This document shows positions 1 through 7,154 of a DNA stretch of 19,852 nucleotides, piece by piece. The stretch lies in the NCBI GenBank assembly GCA_003446015.1, contig DMBU01000070.1, positions 40,773-60,624 of the forward strand. Reading direction: 5' to 3'. Numbering within the stretch: position 1 is the first letter of the stretch; the number at the start of each line of letters is the position of its first letter. The position numbers and the translations under genes were made by a program. The stretch is from Bacteroidales bacterium. Lineage in GTDB: Bacteria; Bacteroidota; Bacteroidia; Bacteroidales; UBA12077. The notes below the pieces were generated by a model that was not told where the DNA came from, did no database searches, and saw only the letters and a list, made by a program, of their open reading frames with translations.

Positions 1-1
1 T

Positions 2-154
2 AAATATTCTGTTTTATCGATACTGGTTCTGCTAACGTTTCACCCTTATCGGAAGAAAACTTTTGATACAAAACTGAAGGCTTTTAGAGCAACTTTAAGA
101 TTTGTGAACGATATAACTTTCTTTTTAAACAAAGACGCTAAAATTTATACTTAA
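2..154 (+). CDS. Possible C-terminal fragment of an unidentified protein entering from the left edge
   Basis: The second + frame is open from the window edge to a TAA at 152-154, giving about 50 residues with no start in view. The tail begins with a short hydrophobic stretch and is then basic (HPYRKK, then LKAFRATLRF), ending in DAKIYT. Fifty open codons in AT-rich DNA are suggestive but could occur by chance. I do not recognise the family. If real, it ends about 120 bases before the dehydrogenase gene and could belong to the same transcription unit. Confidence 0.4.
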   Translation, partial: KYSVLSILVLLTFHPYRKKTFDTKLKAFRATLRFVNDITFFLNKDAKIYT

Positions 155-276
155 TTTTTATCATCCCACAAGAATATGAAGTGATCCGAAATAAATACCG
201 ATTACTAATCCATGAAATAGTTTTTGTATCTTTAAAAATACAAGAAGTTTAAAGAATTTAGATACAAATTTATTTT

Positions 277-1257
277 ATGAATATATCTATAACTGGTGGG
301 AGCGGGCATATTGGAAACTGTTTGATCCGCGAACTAATCAATAAAGGCTATAAGGTTAAAGCTTTAGTTCATAATTATAATTCCAGCCTAAAAGATCTTG
401 ATCTGGAACTAATCACCGGAGACTTAAATGATAAAACTACACTCGAAAATTTATGTGCAGATGCGGATATTGTGTATCATTTAGCGGCTCAAATAGCAAT
501 TGATGGTAGTAATAAAGACCTTGTTTATTCAACAAATGTAAATGGAACAAAAAACCTTATTGACGTTTGTCTTGAAAAAAAAGTCAGGCGTTTTATTCAT
601 TTTAGTAGCATTCATGCCATTGACCCACACCCATTAAACGAGGTTTTAGATGAAGATAGAGCAAACATTGGTAATACAAAAATAATCTACGAAAAATCAA
701 AAGCTGAAAGCGAAAGAATTGTCATTGAAGCTAAAAAGAATGGATTAGATGTTGTTGTTTTAAACCCTACAGCCGTTATTGGTCCATTTGATTTTAAAGG
801 TTCATATCTGGGTCAGGCTTTAATTAAAATATATCAAAACAAACTTCCCATGCTTGTTCCCGGAGGATACGACTGGGTTGATGTGCGAGACATTGTTAAT
901 GCATCCATTGCTGCAATTGACAAGGGACGGAGTGGAGAAAGGTATATTTTATCCGGACATTATCTTAGTCTGAAAGAGCTTTCAAGTTTAATTGGTAAAA
1001 TTAGCAATAAGAAAACACCCAAATTAATTGCACCATTATTTTTAGCGAAAATAGGATTGCCATTTATAAAGATTTATTCATTACTTGCCAATGAACACCC
1101 TTTGTATACAAGCGAATCATTACATATTTTAAAGAATTCAAATAGTTTAATTTCAAGCAAAAAGGCTAAAAATGAATTGGGATATACAACACGATCACTG
1201 GAGGAATCGTTGAAAGATACATTTGAATGGTACAAACAAAACGGAATAATAAATTGA
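277..1257 (+). CDS. Extended SDR NAD(P)-dependent dehydrogenase/epimerase, 3-beta-HSD/dihydroflavonol-reductase type
   Basis: This is a cytosolic Rossmann-fold oxidoreductase of 326 residues, the usual size for extended short-chain dehydrogenases. The cofactor loop GGSGHIG is at residues 7-13, GDL at 48-50, and the catalytic pair is in YEKSK (Tyr138, Lys142), with serines at 110-111 as the third catalytic residue. NPTAVIGP at 163-170 is typical of the dihydroflavonol-4-reductase/3-beta-hydroxysteroid dehydrogenase branch rather than of nucleotide-sugar epimerases. The stop codon is one base from the start of the next gene, a steroid 5-alpha-reductase homologue, so the two are almost certainly co-translated. 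That context favours a hydroxy/keto conversion on a steroid-like or other lipid substrate, but the substrate is inferred and a sugar or polyketide substrate cannot be excluded. The start ATG follows an A/T-rich leader with no Shine-Dalgarno site. Confidence 0.85.
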   Translation: MNISITGGSGHIGNCLIRELINKGYKVKALVHNYNSSLKDLDLELITGDLNDKTTLENLCADADIVYHLAAQIAIDGSNKDLVYSTNVNGTKNLIDVCLEKKVRRFIHFSSIHAIDPHPLNEVLDEDRANIGNTKIIYEKSKAESERIVIEAKKNGLDVVVLNPTAVIGPFDFKGSYLGQALIKIYQNKLPMLVPGGYDWVDVRDIVNASIAAIDKGRSGERYILSGHYLSLKELSSLIGKISNKKTPKLIAPLFLAKIGLPFIKIYSLLANEHPLYTSESLHILKNSNSLISSKKAKNELGYTTRSLEESLKDTFEWYKQNGIIN

Positions 1258-1258
1258 T

Positions 1259-2017
1259 ATGATTTCATTAGAAAATTTTAACACAGTGGTTTTAATTTGG
1301 ATAGCTATTGCACTGGCAATATTTCCAGTTCAACTATTTATAACAGCCCCTTATGGTCGCCATACAAAAAGAAGTTGGGGGCCAATGATCAATAATCGCT
1401 TGGGTTGGATAATTATGGAACTGCCAGCCTTAATCGTTTTTGTTTGGATGATTTATTTGGGAAAAAATCCAATTCATACAGTTGTTTTAATGATAACTTC
1501 TTTATGGCTTATTCATTATATCCATCGCTCTTTAATTTTCCCTTTTAGGATTAAAACCAGTAATAAGAAAATGCCAGTTCTGATTATGTTATTTGCCGTT
1601 GTTTTTAATTCAGTTAACGGATTTATAAATGGCTACTGGCTAGGAAATTTTTCTTCATATAACCTTGACTGGCTGATTGATATAAGATTTATTTCAGGTG
1701 CTTTATTATTTATTACCGGTTTTATTATCAATCAGTTTCACGATAAAATACTTATTCAACTAAGAAAAAACAGGTTGAATGGGTATCAAGTTCCTCATGG
1801 CGGATTATTCAAATATATTTCATGCCCCAACTTCTTTGGCGAAATTATTGAATGGGCAGGATTTGCAATCTTAGTCTGGAGTTTACCAGCTTTAGCTTTT
1901 TTTGTTTGGACATTTATTAATTTAGTTCCCAGGGCAATTGATCATCATAAGTGGTATAAAAATCAATTTGACGAATATCCTAAGAAGAGAAAAGCGGTAT
2001 TCCCGTTTTTAATATAA
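1259..2017 (+). CDS. Steroid 5-alpha-reductase family (SRD5A1/2-like) membrane protein
   Basis: This is a 252-residue polytopic inner-membrane protein of the 3-oxo-5-alpha-steroid 4-dehydrogenase family, whose members use NADPH to reduce a C=C bond conjugated to a ketone. It follows the vertebrate SRD5A1/2 pattern along its whole length: PYGRH at 31-35, the ELP segment at 54-56, HYIHR at 86-90 (the Tyr of that motif lines the known active site), NGF at 120-122, DIRF at 141-144, and a C-terminal half with GGLFKYIS (181-188), FGEIIEW (193-199), HHKWY (229-233) and a terminal PFLI. Length and end match the family, so the gene looks complete. The residue before the ELP Glu is Met53, where animal enzymes have Gln. 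It starts one base after the dehydrogenase stop, indicating an operon. The family is secure; that the real substrate is a steroid is inference. Confidence 0.88.
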   Translation: MISLENFNTVVLIWIAIALAIFPVQLFITAPYGRHTKRSWGPMINNRLGWIIMELPALIVFVWMIYLGKNPIHTVVLMITSLWLIHYIHRSLIFPFRIKTSNKKMPVLIMLFAVVFNSVNGFINGYWLGNFSSYNLDWLIDIRFISGALLFITGFIINQFHDKILIQLRKNRLNGYQVPHGGLFKYISCPNFFGEIIEWAGFAILVWSLPALAFFVWTFINLVPRAIDHHKWYKNQFDEYPKKRKAVFPFLI

Positions 2018-2032
2018 GAATTGAAACAATAG

Positions 2033-2064
2033 AAAAAGGAACCTCGTTGAGATTCCTTTTTTTT
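2033..2064. terminator. Bidirectional rho-independent terminator
   Basis: The left arm AAAAAGGAA (2033-2041) pairs with TTCCTTTTT (2053-2061). An inner CTC/GAG extension closes a GTT loop with one mismatch. Runs of T on the right and A on the left let it serve both the 5-alpha-reductase operon and the convergent gene ending at 2083. Confidence 0.8.
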
Positions 2065-2082
2065 GATAGTAGCTTTATAATC

Positions 2083-2697
2083 TTATTTAAATGCTTTTTT
2101 CACAAGAAACGCACCAAATTCTTTTCCTCCTTTTGCATAAGCTTCACCAATTCTATAACCAGCATCAAAATCAGTACCCATTACGTCTCTTCCTGGTACA
2201 TTTGTCATTGTCATAACAGCTAGCACGTTATCATGGTTTGCAGTCTCAACAAAACTAATTTCTAAATTGATCATAGCATCTCTTCTTGAAATACCAATAT
2301 TCCATCCAGGTTCTAAAAAAGTAACCTTTACGATAGCAGTGTATTTTGCATTAATATTTGTTTGATCAACGTTACAGTTCGCTTTTTTTGTATAATTATT
2401 AGCAAGTTCTTCAAATTTTGGATGAAAACGTCCATCTCTGTCAGCAACCCACTTCTCATGCCAAGCTTCACCACTACCAGCTTCTTTTTCATTTAATTCT
2501 GCAATTTTCTTTGCTACATAATCTGCTTCATTATCGAATTTACCTACAGCCATATTACTATAGTCATATTCTAATAATAATTCAGTTTGTCCATTTAAAA
2601 ATCCAAGATCACCATTGGTTACTTTAATTTTTTGTGCTTGAACAGCGGTAACACTTAATACTATAAGTGCGGCTAAAACAGTTTTTAAAATTTTCAT
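2083..2697 (-). CDS. Exported protein of unknown function
   Basis: A 204-residue protein with a clear Sec signal peptide (residues 1 to about 22, ending AVQAQ), so the mature form should be periplasmic or surface-associated. There is no lipobox cysteine at the cleavage site. The mature part is soluble. It has a charged middle region (residues 60-110, with KIAELNEKEA and WHEKW) and a C-terminal half rich in beta-type segments (IVKVTFLEPGW, MINLEISF, VLAVMTMTNV), and ends with a Gly-rich helix. It holds one mature cysteine (in ANCNVDQ). I do not recognise a named family. It lies downstream of the superoxide-reductase-like gene on the same strand, about 95 bases away, with its own candidate -7 element, so co-transcription is possible but not required. 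Confidence 0.75.
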   Translation of the reverse strand: MKILKTVLAALIVLSVTAVQAQKIKVTNGDLGFLNGQTELLLEYDYSNMAVGKFDNEADYVAKKIAELNEKEAGSGEAWHEKWVADRDGRFHPKFEELANNYTKKANCNVDQTNINAKYTAIVKVTFLEPGWNIGISRRDAMINLEISFVETANHDNVLAVMTMTNVPGRDVMGTDFDAGYRIGEAYAKGGKEFGAFLVKKAFK

Positions 2698-2758
2698 AGT
2701 TTAGAATTTTAATTTTGATTATTGATTAATTAAATTAGATAATGAATATTAAATGAGT

Positions 2759-2766
2759 CAAAAATA
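2759..2766 (-). promoter_or_regulatory. Candidate Bacteroidota -7 element (TATTTTTG)
   Basis: Read on the minus strand, this is an exact match to TAnnTTTG, about 60 bases upstream of the exported-protein gene starting at 2697. No convincing -33 TTTG box was found at the expected distance, so this is a weak call. Confidence 0.3.
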
Positions 2767-2792
2767 ATGTTTTTATAACCTTGTCTAAATAT

Positions 2793-3170
2793 TTATTCTA
2801 CTTGAACAGTTACCTTGTCTTCTCCTTTTGAACCATGACGATTACAATGACCTTCGGCAGAAATTTCCAAGGTAGCTTCTGCTTTTATTTTAAATTCAAG
2901 AATAAAAGTCTGGTTTTCTGGTAGAGACTTTTTTGTATATTCCCACTTTTTAATTTCTTCCCCGTTGACTTTAATCCAAACCCAGTCCGTGTGATGACTT
3001 GAGCTATTACCCATATGATTTACTTCAATTTTCACAGTGATTTCGGTACCTTTTTCAGCTTTTTCAGGAGCGGTAATTTTTACCGAAGTTTTATTTGCAA
3101 AACTATTACTGGTAGCTAGTATAAAAACAAATAATGTAATAAGACCAGCAATTGTGTTTTTACGTTTCAT
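2793..3170 (-). CDS. Exported superoxide-reductase-like (desulfoferrodoxin/neelaredoxin domain) protein
   Basis: A 125-residue protein with a signal peptide (residues 1 to about 25) and one immunoglobulin-like domain resembling the catalytic domain of class II superoxide reductases, which reduce superoxide to peroxide at an Fe(His)4(Cys) centre. NHMGNSSSHH (51-60) corresponds to the HPNTTEHH ligand segment, followed by WVWIKV. CNRHG (109-113) corresponds to CNxHG, giving Cys109 and His112. An APEK..KG..ITVKIEV stretch (34-50) matches the family's second strand. The N-terminal EKH motif, which supplies the first histidine and an active-site lysine, aligns with NKT (26-28): the Lys is kept but the His appears replaced by Thr28. 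There is no rubredoxin-like N-terminal domain. Export is less usual, since known enzymes are mostly cytosolic. It may be a true reductase, a metal-binding derivative, or an electron or copper carrier. Confidence 0.7.
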   Translation of the reverse strand: MKRKNTIAGLITLFVFILATSNSFANKTSVKITAPEKAEKGTEITVKIEVNHMGNSSSHHTDWVWIKVNGEEIKKWEYTKKSLPENQTFILEFKIKAEATLEISAEGHCNRHGSKGEDKVTVQVE

Positions 3171-3178
3171 GATTTAAA

Positions 3179-3184
3179 CCTCCC
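3179..3184 (-). promoter_or_regulatory. Strong Shine-Dalgarno site (GGGAGG) of the superoxide-reductase-like gene
   Basis: Minus-strand GGGAGG lies 8 bases before the ATG at 3170. It supports this start codon and stands out because nearly all other genes in the window have A/T-rich leaders without such a site, as is usual in Bacteroidota. Confidence 0.6.
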
Positions 3185-3289
3185 AACTTTAAATGTTTAG
3201 CTAATTTAATCAAAATTTTCTGAATTGGAAATTTGTTAATAATTATTTAAGAAAATAAAGTTTGTCAGATTGAGATAATTGAATCAAAA

Positions 3290-3324
3290 TTACCTGCGCC
3301 AGACAGGTGTTAAGTCTGCGGTAA
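3290..3324. repeat. GC-rich imperfect palindrome in an AT-rich spacer
   Basis: Two exclusive foldings are visible. In one, ACCTG (3292-3296) pairs with CAGGT (3304-3308). In the other, CAGAC (3300-3304) pairs with GTCTG (3314-3318), extended by TTACC (3290-3294) with GGTAA (3320-3324). No T-run follows on either strand, so it is not a standard terminator. It lies between the radical SAM gene and the superoxide-reductase-like gene and may be a relic of a dispersed palindromic repeat. Confidence 0.4.
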
Positions 3325-3385
3325 GGAAGCATTGTGTAAAAATATGTTTTCTAATAACTTACGTTTCGTGTCTTAAATCTCCATA

Positions 3386-4723
3386 CTAAATAACATCAGT
3401 CCCTTTCTTAATAAGCCAAAGCTTACCGACATTTTCGTAGAATTTTTCAAGAGGGAGCTTGGTTTTTAGCACACTATTAAAAAAGTTATATTTTGAAAGA
3501 TCAAAATCAATAATCTGATCTTTTATTTCTTCATAAAAGGGAGTGCCTGGCATCGGAGTTAGTATTGTATATCCGGCATACGTAACTTTGTGTGAATTGG
3601 TATAATCTGATAATGCCTTAAAATCGGATTCATCATAATCGTTTGGAATTACATAATTACCTCTCAGCATTATATCATTTTGATGAAAAATATCAATGGC
3701 CTCATGAATTAATTTTGCCTCGGAACTTTTATTGTATTTTTTCAGTTCTTCTTCACGGAAAGATTCAAACCCACAGATTACTACTTTTAATCCATTCTTT
3801 GCTAATTTCTCAATTAATTTAGGATTATTCACAGCAGTATCAGTTCTGATATCCATGATATAGGTTTTCTTAATCCCTTCTTGTTCAATTCTGTCAAATA
3901 AATGTTCAATTACCGATTCTTTAACAATGGTATTTGCATCAGCAAAACGGACAATATCATAATCCATTTCTTTTAATTCAGTAATTACGCTTTCAACATC
4001 CCGTTGTAAATACTTGCCTTGATATTGACACCAAATTGCACAAAAGGTGCATTTATAAGGACAGCCTAAAGAAGTAAATAAGTATGTCGATGGTGAAGTG
4101 GCGTTTCCAACCGTATAACTTTTGCGCCAACGCTCAATTAATTTTCGATTTGGCATTAAAAACTCTTCTTTTGCCGAATTTATCTCACTAATTTTGGGTT
4201 GAGTTTTATGCAGTACTCCGTTTTTATTGATGATAATACCGGATATATTTTCAAAACTTTCGTGTTTTTCTTTTGCCTGAACAACTTCCCTAAACGTATA
4301 CGCTGATTGCCCCGGAAGAATTAAATCAACAGAAGGATCAGTAAAATCATTTGGCGACAAACTCGTATGTAAGCCTCCTACAACGGTTAAAATTTCAGGA
4401 TTATAAGATTTTACGGTTTTAAATATATCAATAGCATAATAAAATTCTGAAGCAATAGTAGTTGTTCCAACTATATCAGGCTTATGTTCTTTTAATAAAT
4501 TTAATACCAGTTGCTCCAGGGGTGGTGTTTCCGGGAATAAATCATATTCTCCTTTAGTTTCGAAAAAAACCACGTCATAATCTTTTACTGCTTCAGCAAC
4601 TGTCATTAATCCTAAAGGTGGTCCAATTAGTTTCTTATGAATGTATTTTTTTGCTTCTGCAGGGGCAGATTCAAGAATCATGTTATGTGGTGATCGGGGA
4701 GTATTTATTAAAAGTATCTTCAT
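3386..4723 (-). CDS. Cobalamin-binding-domain radical SAM protein (class B type)
   Basis: A 445-residue cytosolic enzyme. The N-terminal part (about 1-150) is a B12-binding-type Rossmann domain, starting MKILLINTPR and including VGGLHTSLSP (115-124). The radical SAM core follows with the cluster motif CPYKCTFC (Cys221, Cys225, Cys228) and RFADAN (259-264), the latter typical of the BchE/methyltransferase/cyclase group. The cobalamin is probably bound without a protein lower ligand, because the DxHxxG motif is absent; this is normal for class B enzymes. Family members methylate unactivated carbon or phosphorus or form rings, and the product here cannot be read from sequence. The gene starts 36 bases after the TonB-dependent receptor gene on the same strand, so they are probably one transcript. 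No function-specific partner gene is visible. Confidence 0.85.
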   Translation of the reverse strand: MKILLINTPRSPHNMILESAPAEAKKYIHKKLIGPPLGLMTVAEAVKDYDVVFFETKGEYDLFPETPPLEQLVLNLLKEHKPDIVGTTTIASEFYYAIDIFKTVKSYNPEILTVVGGLHTSLSPNDFTDPSVDLILPGQSAYTFREVVQAKEKHESFENISGIIINKNGVLHKTQPKISEINSAKEEFLMPNRKLIERWRKSYTVGNATSPSTYLFTSLGCPYKCTFCAIWCQYQGKYLQRDVESVITELKEMDYDIVRFADANTIVKESVIEHLFDRIEQEGIKKTYIMDIRTDTAVNNPKLIEKLAKNGLKVVICGFESFREEELKKYNKSSEAKLIHEAIDIFHQNDIMLRGNYVIPNDYDESDFKALSDYTNSHKVTYAGYTILTPMPGTPFYEEIKDQIIDFDLSKYNFFNSVLKTKLPLEKFYENVGKLWLIKKGTDVI

Positions 4724-4759
4724 CTGAAAAATCTATGAAACGTATTATGATATTATAAA

Positions 4760-7117
4760 TTAAAACTGGATTCTATAACTTGCCATTGGATATAACGCCA
4801 TTTCGTAATTATCATAAATCTGCCCTGTTAATGGATCAATTCTATGTTCGTAAACGCTTGTGTAATTTGTTCTATATTGAAGATCCATAGCTATTTCTAC
4901 ATTAAATTTGGGTTTATTTCGTTTTATCCCCAGTCTTAAATTAATTCTGAAATAATTTTTTTGTTGAACTTCATAGGCATTTGCCCAATCGAGAACTTCA
5001 TTATGTTGCTCAATAGTTGCATTAACATCATAGGGTACATAAGGTCTGCCACCTGCATAGGTAGCTCTTAAACCAACAATAAAAGCATTGTTCTTTTTAA
5101 TTGGGATTTCGTAACCTCCCAGAGCGTTGATTGCAAAGTTTCCGTTAAAAGCAGTGTTTCTTTTTATTCCATCATACCCACTGTATTTTGATTGATACAA
5201 GGAGGAGGTGATTAAGAAATAAAAATTATTTTTAAGAAATCTTTCCAGTGTTAGTTCTATCCCATAATTTTCTCCAGTTCCGTCATTGGTCAGACTATCG
5301 ATTCTCTCTATAAAATATTCGGCTCCAAAGTTAAGAACTGAATATTCCGGAAGGCTTTCTTTTACAGGGATATCATACAAATATTGATAATAGGTCTCAA
5401 ATTTTAATCGTAAATTATCACTAAACAGATGATCGTAACCTAATATAATTTGATGACTTTTTGAAAAATCTAAATTCTTATTCGTATAAATTGAAGTGCC
5501 GTCGTTAAGTTGAGTTTGTGTAAAGTAAATAATCCTGAGCTGAGTTTGACTGTGCAGTCCATAGCCAATTTTGAAAGTGTTTTTCTCATTCAGGTTCCAA
5601 CTAAAACCCATTCTGGGTTCAATTGAATATGTATTGTTTAAATCGAGAAATTGTCCATGTAAACCTAAATAAAGTTCAATATCATTAGTGAATTTGTGTT
5701 TAAACTGAGCGTAAGCCTGAAATAGGTCAAACTCTTCACGAACATCGGTATCAACTCTAAATTGTCCGTTTTTAATACTGCTATCGGCAAAGTTTACAAA
5801 ATATCTGTCGGCAATTACCCCAAAGTTAAATGTATTTTGAGAATTGATTTTGGTGTTAAAATGAGATGTGAGGCTGGTTTTAACTTCGGATGATTTTTCT
5901 CCGGCCCAATTACTTGGATTTGGGCTCCATATACTGAGAGTGTCAATTTTTGTTGTTACCTGCGAACCATAAACTGATAAAGCAGTCTGTAATCTGGTTT
6001 TTGTTCCAAAGAAATGAGTATAAGAGAGTGATAAGGTTCCAATATCGGAGCCATTGCTTAAATCTTCACCCCAGCTTTGGAATGTCCAATCTTTTTGATC
6101 ATCATTTGAATCAAACATTTCAATATAACTTTTACCACCTATTCCGATAAGACTTAATCGTCCTTTCTTCATAGGGAAGTTAAGTTTTAGTGTTAAATCC
6201 TGGTATTTAGTAGTTTCAACTGCAGCGCCCAGTAAATCAATAATATCAACTAAAGAATACCTGTATGTTATTAAATAAGATGCATGGCCATTATTTGAGA
6301 AGGGTCCTTCTGCCCCAAATTCTAATCCATTATAGCCAAACTCAGCCCAATATTCTCTTTTTTCGTTGTTCCCGTTTCTCATTTTTAAATCAAAAACCCC
6401 GGCAAGGGCATTTCCATATTCTGCAGGAAATGCTCCAGTTAAGAAATCAGAATTGGTTAACAGATTATTATTTAGAATAGTTATTGGACCTCCGGTAGTT
6501 CCTGAAGCTGCAAAGTGATTTGGATTAGGGATTTCAACTCCATCAAGTCTCCAAAGCAGTCCGGTTGAAGAATTTCCTCTAATCACAATATCATTTCTGT
6601 TATCACGAACCGACATTACCCCGGCGTAATTAGCAGCCATCCTTGCAGGATCTCCATAACTTCCGGGATATCTGCTTGTTTCATCAACGGTAAAGGATCG
6701 AGCACTTATGGTAGCCATTTTATTTAAGGGCTTATCTTTCTGAATGGTTGCTTTTACAATTACCTCACCAATTTCAGTTATAGATTCGTCAAGCTCAACT
6801 TTAATGACAGTTTCTTTTGCCGAATTAATGACAATATTATCGATAAGTTTTGTTTTATATCCAATATAACTGGCCTGAATGGTCTGTCTTCCAATATTAA
6901 CTTCTTCAAATTTAAAATAGCCTTTATCATCGCTAATTGTGCCTTGTTGTGGGTCTGTGTCGGGTAATATAATATTAACACCAGGTAAAGGTATTTGTGT
7001 TTCTCTATCAACAACAACACCTCGTAATGTTTGTTTTAACTTTTCTTGAGAAAAACTATAATATACCGATATCAGTATAAATGAGATGATTAATATTGTT
7101 TTCTGCTTCATTAACAT
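4760..7117 (-). CDS. TonB-dependent outer-membrane receptor with carboxypeptidase-like N-terminal domain
   Basis: A 785-residue outer-membrane barrel transporter. The order is: signal peptide (to about residue 24, ending FSQ), a carboxypeptidase-regulatory-like beta domain (about 28-110, with GVVVDRET and PLPGVNI), a TonB-box-like segment (EVIVKAT, 118-124), the plug (about 130-250, with IVIRGNSS, LDGVEIPNPN and GAFPAEYGN), then about 500 residues of alternating beta strands ending in the aromatic C-terminus YRIQF. There is no SusD homologue next to it, so it is not a classic glycan Sus pair; siderophore, metal, cobalamin or peptide cargo are all possible. Met1 or Met3 could be the start, and Met3 gives a more standard signal peptide. 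It is followed at 36 bases by a B12-binding radical SAM gene and preceded at 37 bases by a flavin reductase. Confidence 0.9.
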   Translation of the reverse strand: MLMKQKTILIISFILISVYYSFSQEKLKQTLRGVVVDRETQIPLPGVNIILPDTDPQQGTISDDKGYFKFEEVNIGRQTIQASYIGYKTKLIDNIVINSAKETVIKVELDESITEIGEVIVKATIQKDKPLNKMATISARSFTVDETSRYPGSYGDPARMAANYAGVMSVRDNRNDIVIRGNSSTGLLWRLDGVEIPNPNHFAASGTTGGPITILNNNLLTNSDFLTGAFPAEYGNALAGVFDLKMRNGNNEKREYWAEFGYNGLEFGAEGPFSNNGHASYLITYRYSLVDIIDLLGAAVETTKYQDLTLKLNFPMKKGRLSLIGIGGKSYIEMFDSNDDQKDWTFQSWGEDLSNGSDIGTLSLSYTHFFGTKTRLQTALSVYGSQVTTKIDTLSIWSPNPSNWAGEKSSEVKTSLTSHFNTKINSQNTFNFGVIADRYFVNFADSSIKNGQFRVDTDVREEFDLFQAYAQFKHKFTNDIELYLGLHGQFLDLNNTYSIEPRMGFSWNLNEKNTFKIGYGLHSQTQLRIIYFTQTQLNDGTSIYTNKNLDFSKSHQIILGYDHLFSDNLRLKFETYYQYLYDIPVKESLPEYSVLNFGAEYFIERIDSLTNDGTGENYGIELTLERFLKNNFYFLITSSLYQSKYSGYDGIKRNTAFNGNFAINALGGYEIPIKKNNAFIVGLRATYAGGRPYVPYDVNATIEQHNEVLDWANAYEVQQKNYFRINLRLGIKRNKPKFNVEIAMDLQYRTNYTSVYEHRIDPLTGQIYDNYEMALYPMASYRIQF

Positions 7118-7140
7118 CTATTCAAATTTTACAGGGAGAA

Positions 7141-7148
7141 CAAAGATA
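7141..7148 (-). promoter_or_regulatory. Candidate -7 element (TATCTTTG) of the TonB-receptor gene
   Basis: On the minus strand this is an exact match to TAnnTTTG, about 24 bases before the receptor ATG and just past the end of the flavin reductase gene. No clear -33 TTTG is seen. If active, it would make receptor plus radical SAM a unit separable from the upstream pair. Confidence 0.35.
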
Positions 7149-7154
7149 ATAGAA

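Noticed and set aside
276..277. Promoter-like TAGTTTTTG near 218-226 upstream of the dehydrogenase, and similar three-spacer variants elsewhere
   Set aside because: They have three rather than two bases between TA and TTTG and lack a -33 box, so they were not called.
1074..1268. Short minus-strand open frame, and similar ones at 2418-2627, 5950-6480, 6778-7020, 11365-11586, 13909-14181, 15776-16030, 18301-18510 and 18990-19184
   Set aside because: Each lies inside or antisense to a well-supported gene and shows no recognisable protein features of its own.
4760..7117. SusC/SusD-type glycan uptake locus
   Set aside because: No SusD-like gene or glycoside hydrolase lies next to the receptor, and the 785-residue length is shorter than typical SusC proteins.
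7118..7154. Possible cobalamin riboswitch ahead of the TonB receptor and radical SAM genes
   Set aside because: The spacer is 37 bases, too short for the aptamer, and no B12-box-like conserved segment was seen there.
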